A stretch of 64,000 nucleotides of DNA from Thozetella sp. PMI_491 (GCA_021432635.1 MU270076.1:226756-290755); one strand, 5' to 3'. Positions 12,801 to 24,804 are shown, counted from the stretch's first letter. Numbers and translations: made by a program. Notes: generated by a model not told the origin, from the sequence alone.

Positions 12801-14482
12801 CACAGATGCCCGTGGAAGTCCTTCGCCTTCCGTGCGAGCCGCGCATGTGTAACACGATTCAATACATTGACGCTCACTCTGGGAATCGGCTGGCTTCCCG
12901 AGGCCCAACGCGGGAGCTTTTCCTTCCCTCCCCATTCTGTTCCCTTCCCCTCCAACCGAGCCTCTGGGGCTCTCTTGGCCCTCCTTTAAGCCTTCGTTTT
13001 TTTTAGAGAGAGAAAAAAAAAAAAGAGCCCGCGCTCGCGAGAGGGAGTGGGGAGGCTGAAAAAGAAAGAAAGGGTGCTCTCGGCTAAGCGGGTGGTATAT
13101 GCGGCATACTGTACCTGGCACGAACTCGTAATAAAGAGGGCCTTGCGATGTAGCGTAGCACAGCGCCGGGCACTCGCCCGCTGGCACCGGACACGACGTG
13201 CCGCCCCTTTGTGCGCCAGTGTGCCAGGCTGAGACCTTTGCGAGGGGGCTACTCGGTAACTAGCTCGGGGCTGCTTGGCTGTGTAGATTGGGAAGGCCCC
13301 GGCAAAGGGCAGGAGTGGAAGAGGGGAGGGTGCGCGTCTGTCGCGGCCCGGCGTGGATGGCTTTGAGCGCATTGCGACCTGCATCCCGGAGTAGATGAGG
13401 AAAACAAAACAAGAGAAGGGATCATTCTTGATATATCGCGTCGGGGGCGCAATGGGGGCCAGGCGCCGTCGCCGCATCCAAGGCCGGAGAGGCAGCAAGG
13501 CGCTGGGTTTGGCCGGCCTAGGCTGGCGGCGGGTTCAAAGCACCAGCATAAATTGGGGCACGAGTCCAGAGTACGGGCCTTGGCGAGGAAATTAAACGAT
13601 GCCCTGGATTCATTTCGCACGCTGCAAGGTACATGCATACAGCGGGGAAATTGGCGTAGCGGCCAGGTACCAATGCCCCTGGGGGGTAAGAGGGACCGGC
13701 CGCGCTAGAGCCCAATTCCACTGTCCCGCAGCCCGCATTGAAGCTGAGGGCCGCCTGGGCAAGCAGCGCAACCTCACCCCGTCTGGTCAATCTCCCATAT
13801 CCGCATCTCGCATCCTTTCATTTTCTCCCACCCCCCGAACCTCTCAAGAACCATCGCGCGCCCGCCCGACCTGCCCTCGACGCAGCCTTCCGGAGCATAC
13901 CCTCTGAGAGGACTGCAGGCCAATTCTGCGGCCCTCATCCGTCCGCCATTGCACGTCGACGATCCCGCCCGAACTAACGTCCACGCTTTTGCGAGTCGCG
14001 ACCCCCGAGTAAACAAGCGCCAAAAAAACTTGGCCGTCCGCCCGCCCCCCCAAACAACCCCAGTCGCGTCCCGTCGGCCACACCCCCATCGCATCGCTGG
14101 CACCTGCAGGGCCAAACGCAGCCTCCACTCCCGAGGCGAAATCGATTGCCGCGCAGAACGAGGCCCAGGGCCACGATGAGAAGCTGAATTGGACGCCTGC
14201 CACAAAAAAAGAATTTCTCAACTTTCGGCTCGCTGGCCCATCCCTCCCGCTACACGGCCGCCTCGCTGCAACTCGACTGCATTGCGAAGAGCTGCTGCTT
14301 GAAACCTGGCGGCCTTTTTCGTCATCCTAATTCGTCCAAATATTTCCGGCACCTGTCCGTCCCCTCTACGACTCCCAGGCCGCCAGGAGGCTTTGCAAAC
14401 AGAGCGTTCCCGCCCCGACCGCCAGCCAGGGTCGGTCGCTCTCTTCCTCGTCGATACCATTTCTACGCGCCTGGCGTAGAAG
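9834..14482. other. Gene-poor interval and leader of the kinase gene
   Basis: No supported gene lies in this 4.6-kb stretch. It holds an imperfect palindrome at 9976-9996, an A-rich tract (about 13010-13024) next to a GAGAGA stretch, and a TACTGTACC motif at 13107. From about 13800 the sequence becomes pyrimidine-rich and looks like promoter and long 5' leader of the downstream kinase. A tiny upstream open frame (ATG AGA AGC TGA) lies at 14176. Confidence 0.5.
9976..9996. repeat. Imperfect palindrome 3' of GWT1
   Basis: Eight-base arms ACACCATT and AATGGTGT flank a TCCGG centre, about 145 bp after the GWT1 stop codon. It could be a protein-binding site or part of the 3' UTR; no role is shown. 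Confidence 0.5.
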
Positions 14483-17400
14483 ATGTCCGCTGCCCTTCAA
14501 CCTGTACCCCATCAGCCGAGTTCCGTAGCAGCTCTCAACACGTCTCCCTTGGTGACCGCCTCTCCCGCCAGCCGGCACCATCCCTCGCCCACCCGAGAGA
14601 CCTATAATGCAAACACGCACCCGTCTGGAGCCTCGTCGTCGTCATCATCCCGACGGCCATCCCGAAGACCCAGCGCGAACGACTCTCCATCCGGGCACAA
14701 CTCCCCGATGAGCTCCCGCGCTGCCGTCGCCTGTCCCGTCCCCGTGACGGCTCCCCCCACCGATTACTATCCCTCCCCGTCGTCCGATAGGAGAAAAAAC
14801 ATGCCTACCGCCGTCCCCCCCCGCACGTCCTCAACCCAGCACGCCTCTGGCGCCGCCGGATCGAGCTCACGTCGCGCTCACGGGGGCGAACGCGCCGCAA
14901 ATTCGCCGCGACGCGCCCATGCCGACCCCAACGGGAGCACCGTGGACCCTGAAGAGGCTTCTGCCCAGCCTTCCAGAAGCCGTCGGGCCCAGCAGATTGC
15001 TCAGGAACCGCCCCAGCGAACGAGCAGCACCCGCGAGGGCCGGACAGGCGCCTCCGCAGCCGCGCTCCCCATCCGGACCCAACAGCCCCCCAGCAGCCAA
15101 GCCTCGCCCAAGGGCCCGTCAAGAGAAGCTAGCGAAATCCTGAACAGCATACTGGTATCCCAGGATGAGGTCGACATAGCCAGAGAGCAACAACGGATCG
15201 CTATGTCACAGCCGCAGCATCCCGAGAGCCTCCAGGACGACGACGCCACCCCGCCACCGATTGGCGGCGCCCCTCAGGACAATGGAGAGGAGAGCAGCCG
15301 CCGAGGCGGACGAAGCCGACACGATCACTCCAAGCGAGAGAAGCACACCAAGTTCGGCGAGTACATCCTGGGCAGCACGATCGGAGAGGGAGAATTCGGG
15401 AAAGTCAAGCTCGGATGGAAGCAGGAAGGAGGTGTCCAGGTTCGTGATTCCCGAGATCGACCGCTCAAGCCCCACGTGAATACTGACCCTGCCCTCCTGT
15501 AGGTCGCTATCAAACTCATCAAGAAGGACCAGCTGGGCAGCAACCCCAACCGGATGGCGAAGATCCGGCGGGAAGTCGCCATTCTCCAGCAGCTGAGCCA
15601 CCCGAATATTGTCAAACTGCACAAGATGGAGGAGTCGGAGCGGCATTTCGGTATCGTGCTAGAGTACGCATCAGGCGGCGAGCTGTTCGACTACATCCTC
15701 AACCACCGGTACTTGAAGGACAATGCTGCTCGGCGTTTGTTTGCCCAGCTGGTATCCGGAGTTGGGTATCTCCACAAGAAAGGCATCGTACACCGAGATC
15801 TGAAGCTTGAGAATCTGCTGCTCGACCGCAACCGCAACATCATCATCACCGACTTTGGATTCGCAAACACGTTCGATCCTGTCGAGGAACTGACCGAGGA
15901 GGAAGAGCTAAACCTCACAGACCGTGAGTATGTCAAGCGGTTAGGGCTCGACAAGGTCAAGCCCAACGGCTCCCGCAAGGGAGATTTGATGCAGACGAGT
16001 TGTGGTAGCCCCTGCTATGCGGCCCCGGAGCTGGTTGTTAGTGACTCCCTGTACACGGGCCGCAAGGTTGATGTTTGGAGCTGCGGTGTGATTCTCGTAA
16101 GTCTCGTTTTGCTTGCCTCCTTTGATAGCCTCGAGGCTATATGCGTGTACTGACCCGACTAGTACGCCATGCTTGCTGGTTATTTGCCGTTCGATGACGA
16201 TCCTGCGAACCCCGAAGGCGATAACATCAACCTCTTGTACAAGTACATTGTCAACACCCCCTTGACCTTCCCCGAATACGTCACTCCTCACGCCCGAGAC
16301 CTTCTCCGCCGGATCCTAGTTCCCAACCCACGCAAACGTGCAGATTTGTTCGAGGTCGCCCGGCACAGCTGGCTCAGCGAGTGGGCACACGTAGTTGAGC
16401 TTGTCACCTCGAGCACTACCACCTCTACCGAGATCCAAAACACGACCGTACCGGCCGAGGACGAAGCTGAGCCGGCCGGCATTGTCCGGAGCTCGTCCGT
16501 CCGGGAGTCCTCCAAAAAGACCCCCGTGTCCCCGCCCATCGGTGGCCTAGCCACCAAGCAGGGCACGATCGACCCCGACGCCGAGGCGGTGGCGAGGCAG
16601 CAGCGCGAGAACAAGCGCCGGACGGTGCAGGTCGAATACGTGGCACCGAGCACGGCGACCCAACGTGGCGAGGCTGCGGGCGGACAGTCCGGCAGCAAGA
16701 CGCGTGCTCGCTCCGGCAGCCAAGGACCTGTCGAAGTGGCCCAGATAAGCCCGACCTCACCCAAGGAGAAACCTCTGCCGAGGGATCCCCCTGGTTCCAA
16801 GGATGGATACGGCCAGCCAATCTCGTCGCGCAAGCCCCCGAGTGCTCATCGGAACCAGCCAATGCAGAGCAGGCCCAACCGAGGCGAAGCACGCGCCATC
16901 TCAGACACTGCTTTCATGGCCGTCACCGGCTCCGCCGCACGTCCCGCGACAGGCGGCTCCATGCAATCTACGGGCTCCAGGGGTGTGGGAGCAACAGGCG
17001 CGCGAGCTTCGTACGGCCAACCTGTACCCCCTGAACTTGCCGATACTAACGCGCATGGAAGGATCCAACAACCAGCCAAGGGAAGTGGGAAGAACTACTC
17101 AGGCGTTCCCCAGGAGCAGCAGAACCCCGAATATGGTCGGCCGAGCATCAGCGTGCCGCCCAAGTTCGCCCAGGTTGCAGGCTTCCCAGGAGACGGTGAG
17201 AGCGCGGCCGAAGTAAAGGGCCACCGGCGGTCTAGCACTATGGGCGAGATAAGCGGCAAGATCTTTGGCCGGACTGGGTCGCTGTTTGGGGGTAGGAACC
17301 GCAAGCGATCGGAGCAACAGGCGCCGGGCGAGAAAACGAAGAAGTATCCACCAGTCAGCATGAACGCATCCATGTTGACCAACAACGACGAACCGAGACC

Positions 17401-18127
17401 ATCCATGGATTCGAAGCGCTCGCGGCGTTCCTTCTCGGTTGGGCTCGGTAAGAAGCGGTCTGGCAGTATGACAGGCTCGCAGAATTCCCAGGAGAAGCAA
17501 AACCGCCGGTTCTCTTTCATCCCCGGCTCCTTCTCGCTCAAGGCTATCGGGATTGGGAAGGACTACGGGACGCCTCAAGACTCGCAGCAAGATCTTCCTA
17601 TCCAGGAGCCCCCTGCCGTGGATCAATACGGACGGTACGTTGACCAAGATGTCGGCCGAGACCATGTGGATGCCTCCACCCTCGACGGCATGTACGCCCA
17701 GCTCCAGGACCCTCGTCAGCAGCAACAACAGGGTGCGTACCACGCCCAACAGCAGCATCAGTCGCAACAGGCGGAGCCCAGCCAGTGGGGAGGCCGGCCC
17801 GCTGCGATCCCTAACTACATGCCCGGCGCTGTCCTGAATACGGGATCGGAATCTTCGATCGACCAGACCCGGCGCCCGCCCGGCTCAGCACCGCACCAGC
17901 CGACATACCCCGCCCAGCATGATGGTGCGTTTGATCAGCGCCGGGTCGCGAGCAGCAATGTACGAGGCAACAACCGCGGCGTCCTGACCAAGAACAAGCG
18001 ATTCGTCGATGCCTGGGACACGGACGACTACTCCCGCCCGCACGATCACTCTGGCAGCAGTGGTCCGGCAAGAAAGGTGATGGATTTCTTCCGCAGGAGA
18101 GGCAAAGCCAGGGGAGGGAACAGCTGA
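14483..18127 (+). CDS. Kin4/Ppk9-like serine/threonine protein kinase
   Basis: Three exons (14483-15439, 15503-16096, 16163-18127) with 63- and 66-nt introns, all in phase 0, give 1171 residues. Residues 1-285 are low-complexity, rich in Ser, Pro, Arg and Ala. The kinase domain starts near 291 ([20 protein letters not shown]) with catalytic Lys323 in [12 protein letters not shown] at 416-423, DFGFAN from Asp436, then [13 protein letters not shown] and [20 protein letters not shown]. This matches the yeast Kin4/Frk1 and fission-yeast Ppk9 group of the CAMK/Snf1-like kinases; yeast Kin4 acts in the spindle position checkpoint. The segment between DFG and APE is about 50 residues, longer than in yeast, and carries an acidic [10 protein letters not shown] insert. 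The tail of about 550 residues is disordered, with a Gln-rich patch and basic C terminus. Activation-loop phosphorylation at [10 protein letters not shown] is likely by homology. Kinase identity is secure; the subfamily is probable. Confidence 0.88.
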
Positions 18128-19032
18128 GAGGGTTTTCGTTCTCACGACTAGCCTACAGCTTCCCCTATCAGACCTGCGCCCATATCCTGCTCGCGAGAGC
18201 CAACTCCATCCCTTTTCATCGGTCGCCACGAACGGTGCACGCACAAGCCACGGGCCAAAGTTCGAGAACCACTGGACCGCCGGCCGCACAAAGGGACGAC
18301 CTTTACCTTCAGCGCAGCCTCCGGCGAAGGCCCGCGTTTCCCTTTCTCGCCTCGACTCCTTACCTAACCCAACATTATGCTGTTGTAATAAGACGGACGG
18401 AACAGACAGAAAATCCTCCCACAATTTCGCCTCGCTTTACCATCACCTCTCTCTGGCCTCCCGTCGGGAGGCCCTGTTGTGTTTAATCTTATCTGATTTG
18501 CTACGAAAACTCCTCATCGGCCAGCCGCCATCGATCGCGGACCCGTGTATCCACCGCTGTGAGCAGGGCAGGAACATAGAGAAGAACGGCCGAACTGCAG
18601 GAACAAAGGAGCTGGAAGAGGCTGCGTTTGTTTCCCACCGTTTCGAGGGAGCCTTTTGTTCTCTACGCTTGCTGTTTCGTACCCAGTTGACGGCCGTGGC
18701 ATGACCCATTGCAGCAGGATTCGGTGTTTAGGGGATATGGCATATGGAGGACAGAGGGGCTTCTCTTTTTTGTCAAAGTCGGTACTACATAAGTTGAGAT
18801 GATCAAGTCAGATGGAGCAGTTGCGCCAATATGAAGAACTCTTAGACGAACCCCTAGATACTTTTCTTCCCAGCTTCCGCTCCTGCGTTACTCTAGCGCG
18901 CTGTGAATTGCCTACAAGTGAGACTAGGAGCAGGAGAGGGCCTCACAATCCAGCCCACGTGGCCTCTTCTCCGGGCTTCGTTTGTCTTGTTTCTACCGGG
19001 CTGCTCACCGCTCTCCGGGGCGGTTGACTCTA

Positions 19033-19054
19033 CTCGGCTTTCCGGAAAGCCGAG
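19033..19054. repeat. 22-bp perfect palindrome
   Basis: An uninterrupted inverted repeat centred on TTTCCGGAAA with arms extending to CTCGGC/GCCGAG. It lies about 0.9 kb downstream of the kinase gene and is not part of a coding frame I support. It could be a symmetrical binding site or a stem-forming element. Confidence 0.8.
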
Positions 19055-19386
19055 GGGCGGCCGTCGATTCTGAGCGTCGCTTCCCGAGCCGCATAGACAG
19101 AGCCCCCGCATAGGAGCCGGCCGCCGTGGGTTTGTCGTGGGCTACCACAAAACACGTGCAAACCCGATAGCTGGTCTCTATTTTGGAGACTTGCCCCAAC
19201 AGTTTCCCACCCTTATCGGCTGTCCCTCGTTTACGAAGACGTCGAAACCCGTAGGCCGGGAGAGACATTGGCTGGCTCTACCTTCCGGATTGGTTTTCGT
19301 AGCTGAGCTTGGCGTGCCGCCCCCCCCCCCCGCTTCGGACCCTGGACTAGCCATGTAGAGAGGGTAGCGCCACGAGTAGGAGAACT

Positions 19387-19421
19387 GGGAGCCGGGAGCC
19401 GGGAGCTGGGAGCTGGGAGCA
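19387..19421. repeat. 7-bp tandem repeat, five copies
   Basis: Units are GGGAGCC twice, GGGAGCT twice, then GGGAGCA. It is a short minisatellite in intergenic DNA with no evident function. Confidence 0.85.
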
Positions 19422-21592
19422 GTCCAGAGAGGACTTGGCGTCGAGATCCATTCCTTCGGGAGAACCCCCCAAGACAATTGGCAACAAGTCACGACTCTCC
19501 ACAGCCTGGCGGCGAGGAGAAATTCGTACATCCTGCTTCCCCTCTGGACCTCGATGCGCCATGTGGAAAACTGGTAGAGCGGAAGGTCGGGAAGCCGACG
19601 GGGCCCGGACGCGGTCTTACGCACTCCGTATGTACATGCCTACATGGTGCACACTACTACGCCAAAGTGCTTGCTGCACATGCCATCACTTTTTTCGCGG
19701 ATCCTTCCGGCAGCACCTTTGCATGCTAGCTGCTGGCTGCTTGCTGCTTGGTGCCGGTTGCCGGCTACACGATGCACCTTTGCCCCTCGCGAGAAGCATC
19801 CAGGCCAGGCGAGCCACTGTAGTCGTGCGACATGTCTGTCCATGATGCAAGGTCGCGCCTTCCTGCTGGCAATTGGATCCGCGAGGGGGGGGTCCGTCCG
19901 ACCCGCCAGGGCGGCTTTGCATTCCAATGCGTCATCCGCTTAGTGCCTCCGCGCATGGTCGCCCTAGATTGGGCAGATAGCTGCAGCATGGGCAGGTGAT
20001 CTCGAAAGAGTGGGCTTGAGACAACGGGTGTTAGCTAGGCCAACAAGCCGCTCCCCGGCTCGCCGCTACGACCTGCCCTGACTGGGGGAATCACACATTT
20101 GTTGTTTCTAGGTCGGGACGAAAGCAACATGAACAGAGAGATGGGGGAGAGGACGTAGAGGGCAGGGTGAAGAAAGCTAGACTCAATCCAGTAGGGCACG
20201 AGAGGACGACGGCACGATTCAACGGTTCCCCTCCCTTCGCCTTGGGGGTCTGAGGGGGGATGGGGTTGTACATTGGAGAATCAAAAGGGCAAAACGCATC
20301 ATCCTCGATTACTAGCCGACCCCCCACTCAGGTGATCATTCCACAGCAGACTGGGGGTTCCAAAGCCACGAACCGCCAATCAGCAGCCTGAATTCGTACA
20401 CACCATGTTTGTCAGATCGACCACATCGTCTTGGCGCTTTCTGTCTGGCTTCCAGAGCTTTCCCTTTGAGACTTTGCCTCTCGAGACCCCATTGTTGAGT
20501 CGTCGTTGGGAGGGTTGGGGAAGAGGGCAAGAGGAGAATGGGGCAGGTTCACTTCCGTCATGCTAAATCAGCCCGCTTTACCCGTCCTTATCGTCATCCC
20601 CAGCGCGGGAGAGATCGAGATGGGCCGTCTGAAAAAGAAAGCTCGGCACCAGGACACGCCACCAGCGCCATGGGCGCAGAGCTGCAACAAAAGGTGAAGC
20701 CACTGTCGTATCGGGGGAGCAACCAGCCGGCAGGTACATAAGACATGCTACACTACAACATCCCTTGCAAGTGGTCGTGGTGCTGGAATCGAGAAGTGGC
20801 GAGCGAATGCCATTCCCCTGGGGGAGGCGAGGGCCCTGGTACAGTACCTTGGTCCTTGGGTACAGTTCGGGCGAGGGACCAGATCCTATGGTTCTTCTAT
20901 GGGGGCTTAAAAAGATGACATTTGATGACATTTCCCACTTGGCGGTGTTAGCATCCTCCCCTTTGAGGCCCTGGTTCGCAGGGGAGAAGCGCGAGCCACG
21001 CACATGGTCCTCATTCTGGCTCATGCTGGCTTCATGTGGGGTCTTAGTCGCCCTGGATCCCTCGCGCCCGTGAGACGCCCCCGGCCACCGTCGCCTGTCA
21101 AGACCGTTGTAGAACAAGCAGTGGAGTATCACAACTTCCTCGCCTAGAAAAAAAATTACCCCGTGGCATGCGTGGCTCCCGAAACCCAACACACGCCATG
21201 CTTTCTCTCTCTTGTCTCTCTTGTCTCGCTCACCGTAAGCTATACTACAGTAGAACAGCAGCCAAGGGGGGTTGGGCTAGCGCCGAATCTTATCAGGAGA
21301 GACTCCACCGATATTCTGTGATAGATAGACCAGCCCATCATGCAGTGACCCTGGAGGGGTTGCATTTCGGGGCGGTCGAAATGATTGCCACGGGCGGGCT
21401 CCTCCCTGGGGTCGCCCACGTTTTCCGGGTCTCCCACAGTCTCGCCCGGGGCCAGGTATAAGCTACCTTGGGTACCTTCTGCTATCCTAGTTTAGCTTCT
21501 GTAGGCGCATTCGCCCCCGCACTTTAAGGGCATTTAGGAACCACCGGCTCACCTTAAAAACACCCCGGTGGCCAAAGCCCGTCTAGTGGTGT

Positions 21593-21593
<1 letters not shown>

Positions 21594-21630
<37 letters not shown>

Positions 21631-21746
21631 NNNNNNNNNNNNNNNNNNNNNNNNNNNNNNNNNNNNNNNNNNNNNNNNNNNNNNNNNNNNNNNNNNNNNN
21701 NNNNNNNNNNNNNNNNNNNNNNNNNNNNNCCCCCCCCCCCCCCCCC
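21594..21746. repeat. Long poly-C tract interrupted by an assembly gap
   Basis: There are 37 C residues at 21594-21630, then N, then 17 C at 21730-21746. The tract lies 155-307 bp upstream of the calcium exchanger start codon, probably in its promoter or leader. The opposite strand is G-rich and could form quadruplexes. The true length is unknown. Confidence 0.9.
21631..21729. other. Assembly gap (99 N)
   Basis: A run of N with poly-C on both sides shows that assembly stalled within the homopolymer. The real size may differ from 99. Confidence 0.97.
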
Positions 21747-21900
21747 TTCCGCCATCGCCCTTACCTTCCCTCCCCGGACACAAAACCGCCTGGTTCCCAC
21801 CCTCCGTTCCCTTCCTCCCCTTTCCTTTTCCTTCCTCACTCCCTCCCACACTTGCGACCTCGTGTCCAAACCAACCTATTCGGCGCCCAACACCCATTCG

Positions 21901-24804
21901 ATGACGAAAACTTCACCTACTACCTCGTATACAGATCGCATCCGCTCCTGGGTAAACACCAAAGCGCATGGCGGCACTCATCGCTCGTCGAGACGACCCG
22001 ACTCCAACCCGGACCCCAATATCCTTCCCCTGAGCAACTCGCCGACTACGTCATCTGGTCGATCCAACGCCCTCCCTGTTGAGGACCCTTCCATTACTAG
22101 CACCAACCATGCAACTCACAGCAGCACCGGCGGCCCTCGCCGCCAGGCATCCGCGCATACCGGATCAGACGACAATATGGGGGCTCGCAGTAGCCCGCCG
22201 CCCCCTCTATCACCGCAAGTTGCGGAGCCGCGGCCTGTCGTAGAACCTGGGGGTGTGGACGAGAAGCAACCCCAGAAACCCCCGAGAAATGTTCTCGCTG
22301 GAGCCTACGACACCGGCAAGAAGGTCCTCCTGCACAGCAAGCTCAACTTGCTGCTCGTGTTCGTCCCCGTCGGCATCGCCGTCGCACAGGTGTCCGGCCT
22401 TAACCCGGGCATCATCTTTGCCATGAATGCCATTGCCATCATCCCCCTCGCAGGCCTCTTGAGCCATGCCACCGAGTCCGTGGCTTGTAAACTGGGCGAT
22501 TCCCTCGGCGCCCTGCTGAACGTTACGTTTGGCAACGCAGTAGAGTTGATCATCTTGTAAGCCCGCGTGCCCGTCGGCCCGCACCTACGCGGCCGACCCC
22601 TATGCCCAATGAGGAAGAATAAAAAAAAGAGGCGTCCTCTCAAGCGGCTCATGGCTAACCTGCGGCAGCATGTATGTCCACCTCGATAAAGTGATCATTG
22701 ATCAAGACAAGAACGAGCGAGAAGCCTCGAAAAGGCATTATCAAATCAATCGCGTCCCATATCATGCGCTTCCAGCTTGCCTTCCCATCAGACCACGCGC
22801 GTCCCTCGTGTGACTTGTTCAGAATGTCCCCTAGCTCACTAACCTGTTTTCCTCTAACCCAACAGCATTGCCCTAGTCAAGGTATGTTCGGCCACATATG
22901 CCACCGGCGTCCTTCGTCTGAGCCCCCTAGCTGCGAAATGCGGCCTGCTAACACGGGCACAGGGCGAAATCCGTATTGTTCAGGCTTCTCTTCTTGGCTC
23001 GATCCTCGCCAACTTGCTGCTCATCTTGGGCATGTCGTTCCTGCTTGGAGGACTGCGCTTCCGCGAACAGGTATGGCGCTTTCCATCGCACCCACGGCCC
23101 AACACATGCTAAACTGGATTAGATCTACAATAGCACGGTTACCCAGATGAGCGCCTGTCTCCTCAGTTTGAGCGTCATCAGCCTCGTTCTACCCGTATGT
23201 CTGGCACGCCGCGCGGAAATCCCTGAAGTATGCTAACGGCCATCAGACCGCCTTCCATGCCTCATTCAACGACCCCAACCTGGCTGATGCCCGGTCTCTC
23301 ATGATCAGCCGCGGGACTAGCGTGGTATGTCGTGTTGGCTACGCTCTGCTACTTACATTTCGCTCATTATTTACAGATTCTGCTACTCGTTTACATCATC
23401 TACCTGCTTTTCCAGCTGAAATCGCATGCGTATATGTATGAGTCGACGCCGCAACACATCATCGATGAGGAAGCAACCCCCGGTCCCGTTGCCAACTGGC
23501 TGGACTCGTCCAGCGACAGCAGTTCCTCTTCCGACTCGGACTCGGACGACTCGGACCATTCTCGGGACACCATGGGAAAGCGCGTGAAGCGGCGACTGAG
23601 GAAAGCCGGTCGACGCCGCAAGTCGAGCGTCATCTCCATGGACAATAGCGAAACCATCGCTCCCACTCGCACCCCTTCTTTCGGTACTGCCGACATTAGC
23701 CCGGGCGCTGATAAAGGCTCGGATGAGTCCTCATCTCGCCCGCGCTTGTTGTTCCCCAAGATACCTTCTCAGGACTCCAACGAGGAGGCGGTCGAGGACG
23801 ATACCAACGGTAGCAAGCGCCGCCGTCGCCACTCTTCCAAGAAGAGCAAGAAGCACAAGAAGCGATCGCACCACCATGCCTCCCAGGAATTCTTGGAAGA
23901 GACCATTCAGGAGACCCCCGAGGCCCAGGCAAGTCACGAATTCGCGCTCGGAGCCCCCCGCCGTGTCGACTTCGCTATTGCGGATGCTACTCACCTCGAC
24001 GACTTCACCGCCGACTCGGCCGCCCGGCGGCCTTTCACTGGACTCCGCAACATGTCGTTCCGGCCGGTAGCTAAGAGCCTCGCCCCGACGGTCTTCGTCC
24101 AGCCTCCGGACACGGTCGTCGCTCCCATACCTGCCGGGCCGGTGCCTCGGGTCCGATACGGCATCCGCAGGACCAACTCGCTCCCGGACCGACTCAACCA
24201 GATGTACCGTGCCCCTGGCGCCATGATGCCGTCGCAAATTCCGCTGGCTGCCATCGCAAGTGGGCAGCTCGCAAAGGAAGAGAAATCGGAGGAGCGCGAT
24301 GATCATTTAACCAAAACCTCGGCCATCATCCTTCTCCTAGTCTCCACCGCGCTAGTTGCTGTTTGTGCCGAGTTCATGGTCGACTCCATCCAGGGCCTCG
24401 TCAAGACGTCAACCGTCGGCGAGATTTTTATCGGTCTCATCATCCTTCCCATCGTTGGCAATGCTGCGGAACATGTCACGGCCATCACGGTTGCCATGAA
24501 GAACAAGATGGACCTAGCAATCGGCGTCGCAGTCGGCAGCTCCATCCAGATTGCTCTTTTCATCACCCCCCTTGTGGTCATCCTGGGCTGGATCATGGAC
24601 CGCGCCATGACGCTGCACTTCACCCTATTTGAGACTGTGTGTCTGTTTGTGTCAACCTTCATCGTGAACTTCCTGGTTCTGGATGGCCGCAGCAACTACC
24701 TCGAAGGTGCGCTCCTCTGCGCTACCTATGTCATCATCAGCGTCGTTGCCTTCTTCTACCCCAGTGCCGACGAGGCCAGCCAGTGGGGCTCCCCCGGGAC
24801 TTGA
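21901..24804 (+). CDS. VCX1: Vacuolar Ca2+/H+ exchanger (CAX family)
   Basis: The CAX exchanger moves cytosolic Ca2+ into the vacuole in exchange for H+. Exons: 21901-22556, a 3-nt microexon 22669-22671, 22866-22881, 22963-23070, 23123-23194, 23247-23324, 23377-24804; total 786 residues. The first signature repeat is GNAVELI (residues 211-217), the second GNAAEHVTAIT (from 672), with the paired acidic residues E215 and E676. LLGSILANLLLILGM and AVGSSIQIALFITPLVVIL are membrane helices of the two halves. A poorly conserved N-terminal part (about 130 residues) and a central loop of roughly 240 residues make it much longer than the 411-residue yeast Vcx1. The loop holds Ser/Asp runs and Arg/Lys/His-rich clusters. 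The first ATG after the poly-C gap was chosen as start. Without the microexon the protein still reads in frame but lacks one Ile of the conserved FIIALVK stretch. Family identity is secure. Confidence 0.92.
22669..22671 (+). other. Predicted 3-nt microexon (CAT) of the Ca2+/H+ exchanger gene
   Basis: It is flanked by two complete introns. The first, 22557-22668, runs GTAAGC to CTAAC and GGCAG. The second, 22672-22865, runs GTATGT to CTAAC and AACAG. Joining TT, CAT and CATTGCC reads Phe-Ile-Ile-Ala and restores exact alignment length with yeast Vcx1 (SIIALKKGQ). Skipping it leaves one 309-nt intron and a one-residue deletion in a membrane helix. Confidence 0.75.

Larger units (their letters stand above)
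18128..21900. other. Intergenic region with palindrome, short repeats and assembly gap
   Basis: No supported gene lies between the kinase stop and the calcium exchanger start. The interval contains a 22-bp perfect palindrome, a 7-mer tandem repeat and the poly-C tract with N gap, each listed separately. The last 150 bp (21750-21900) are a pyrimidine-rich leader typical of fungal promoters. Open frames running through the N block are artefacts. Confidence 0.55.

Noticed and set aside
21549-22560. Open frames running through the poly-C/N block (Pro or Gly runs)
   Set aside because: They are translated from homopolymer and N. The exchanger start was placed at the first ATG after the gap.
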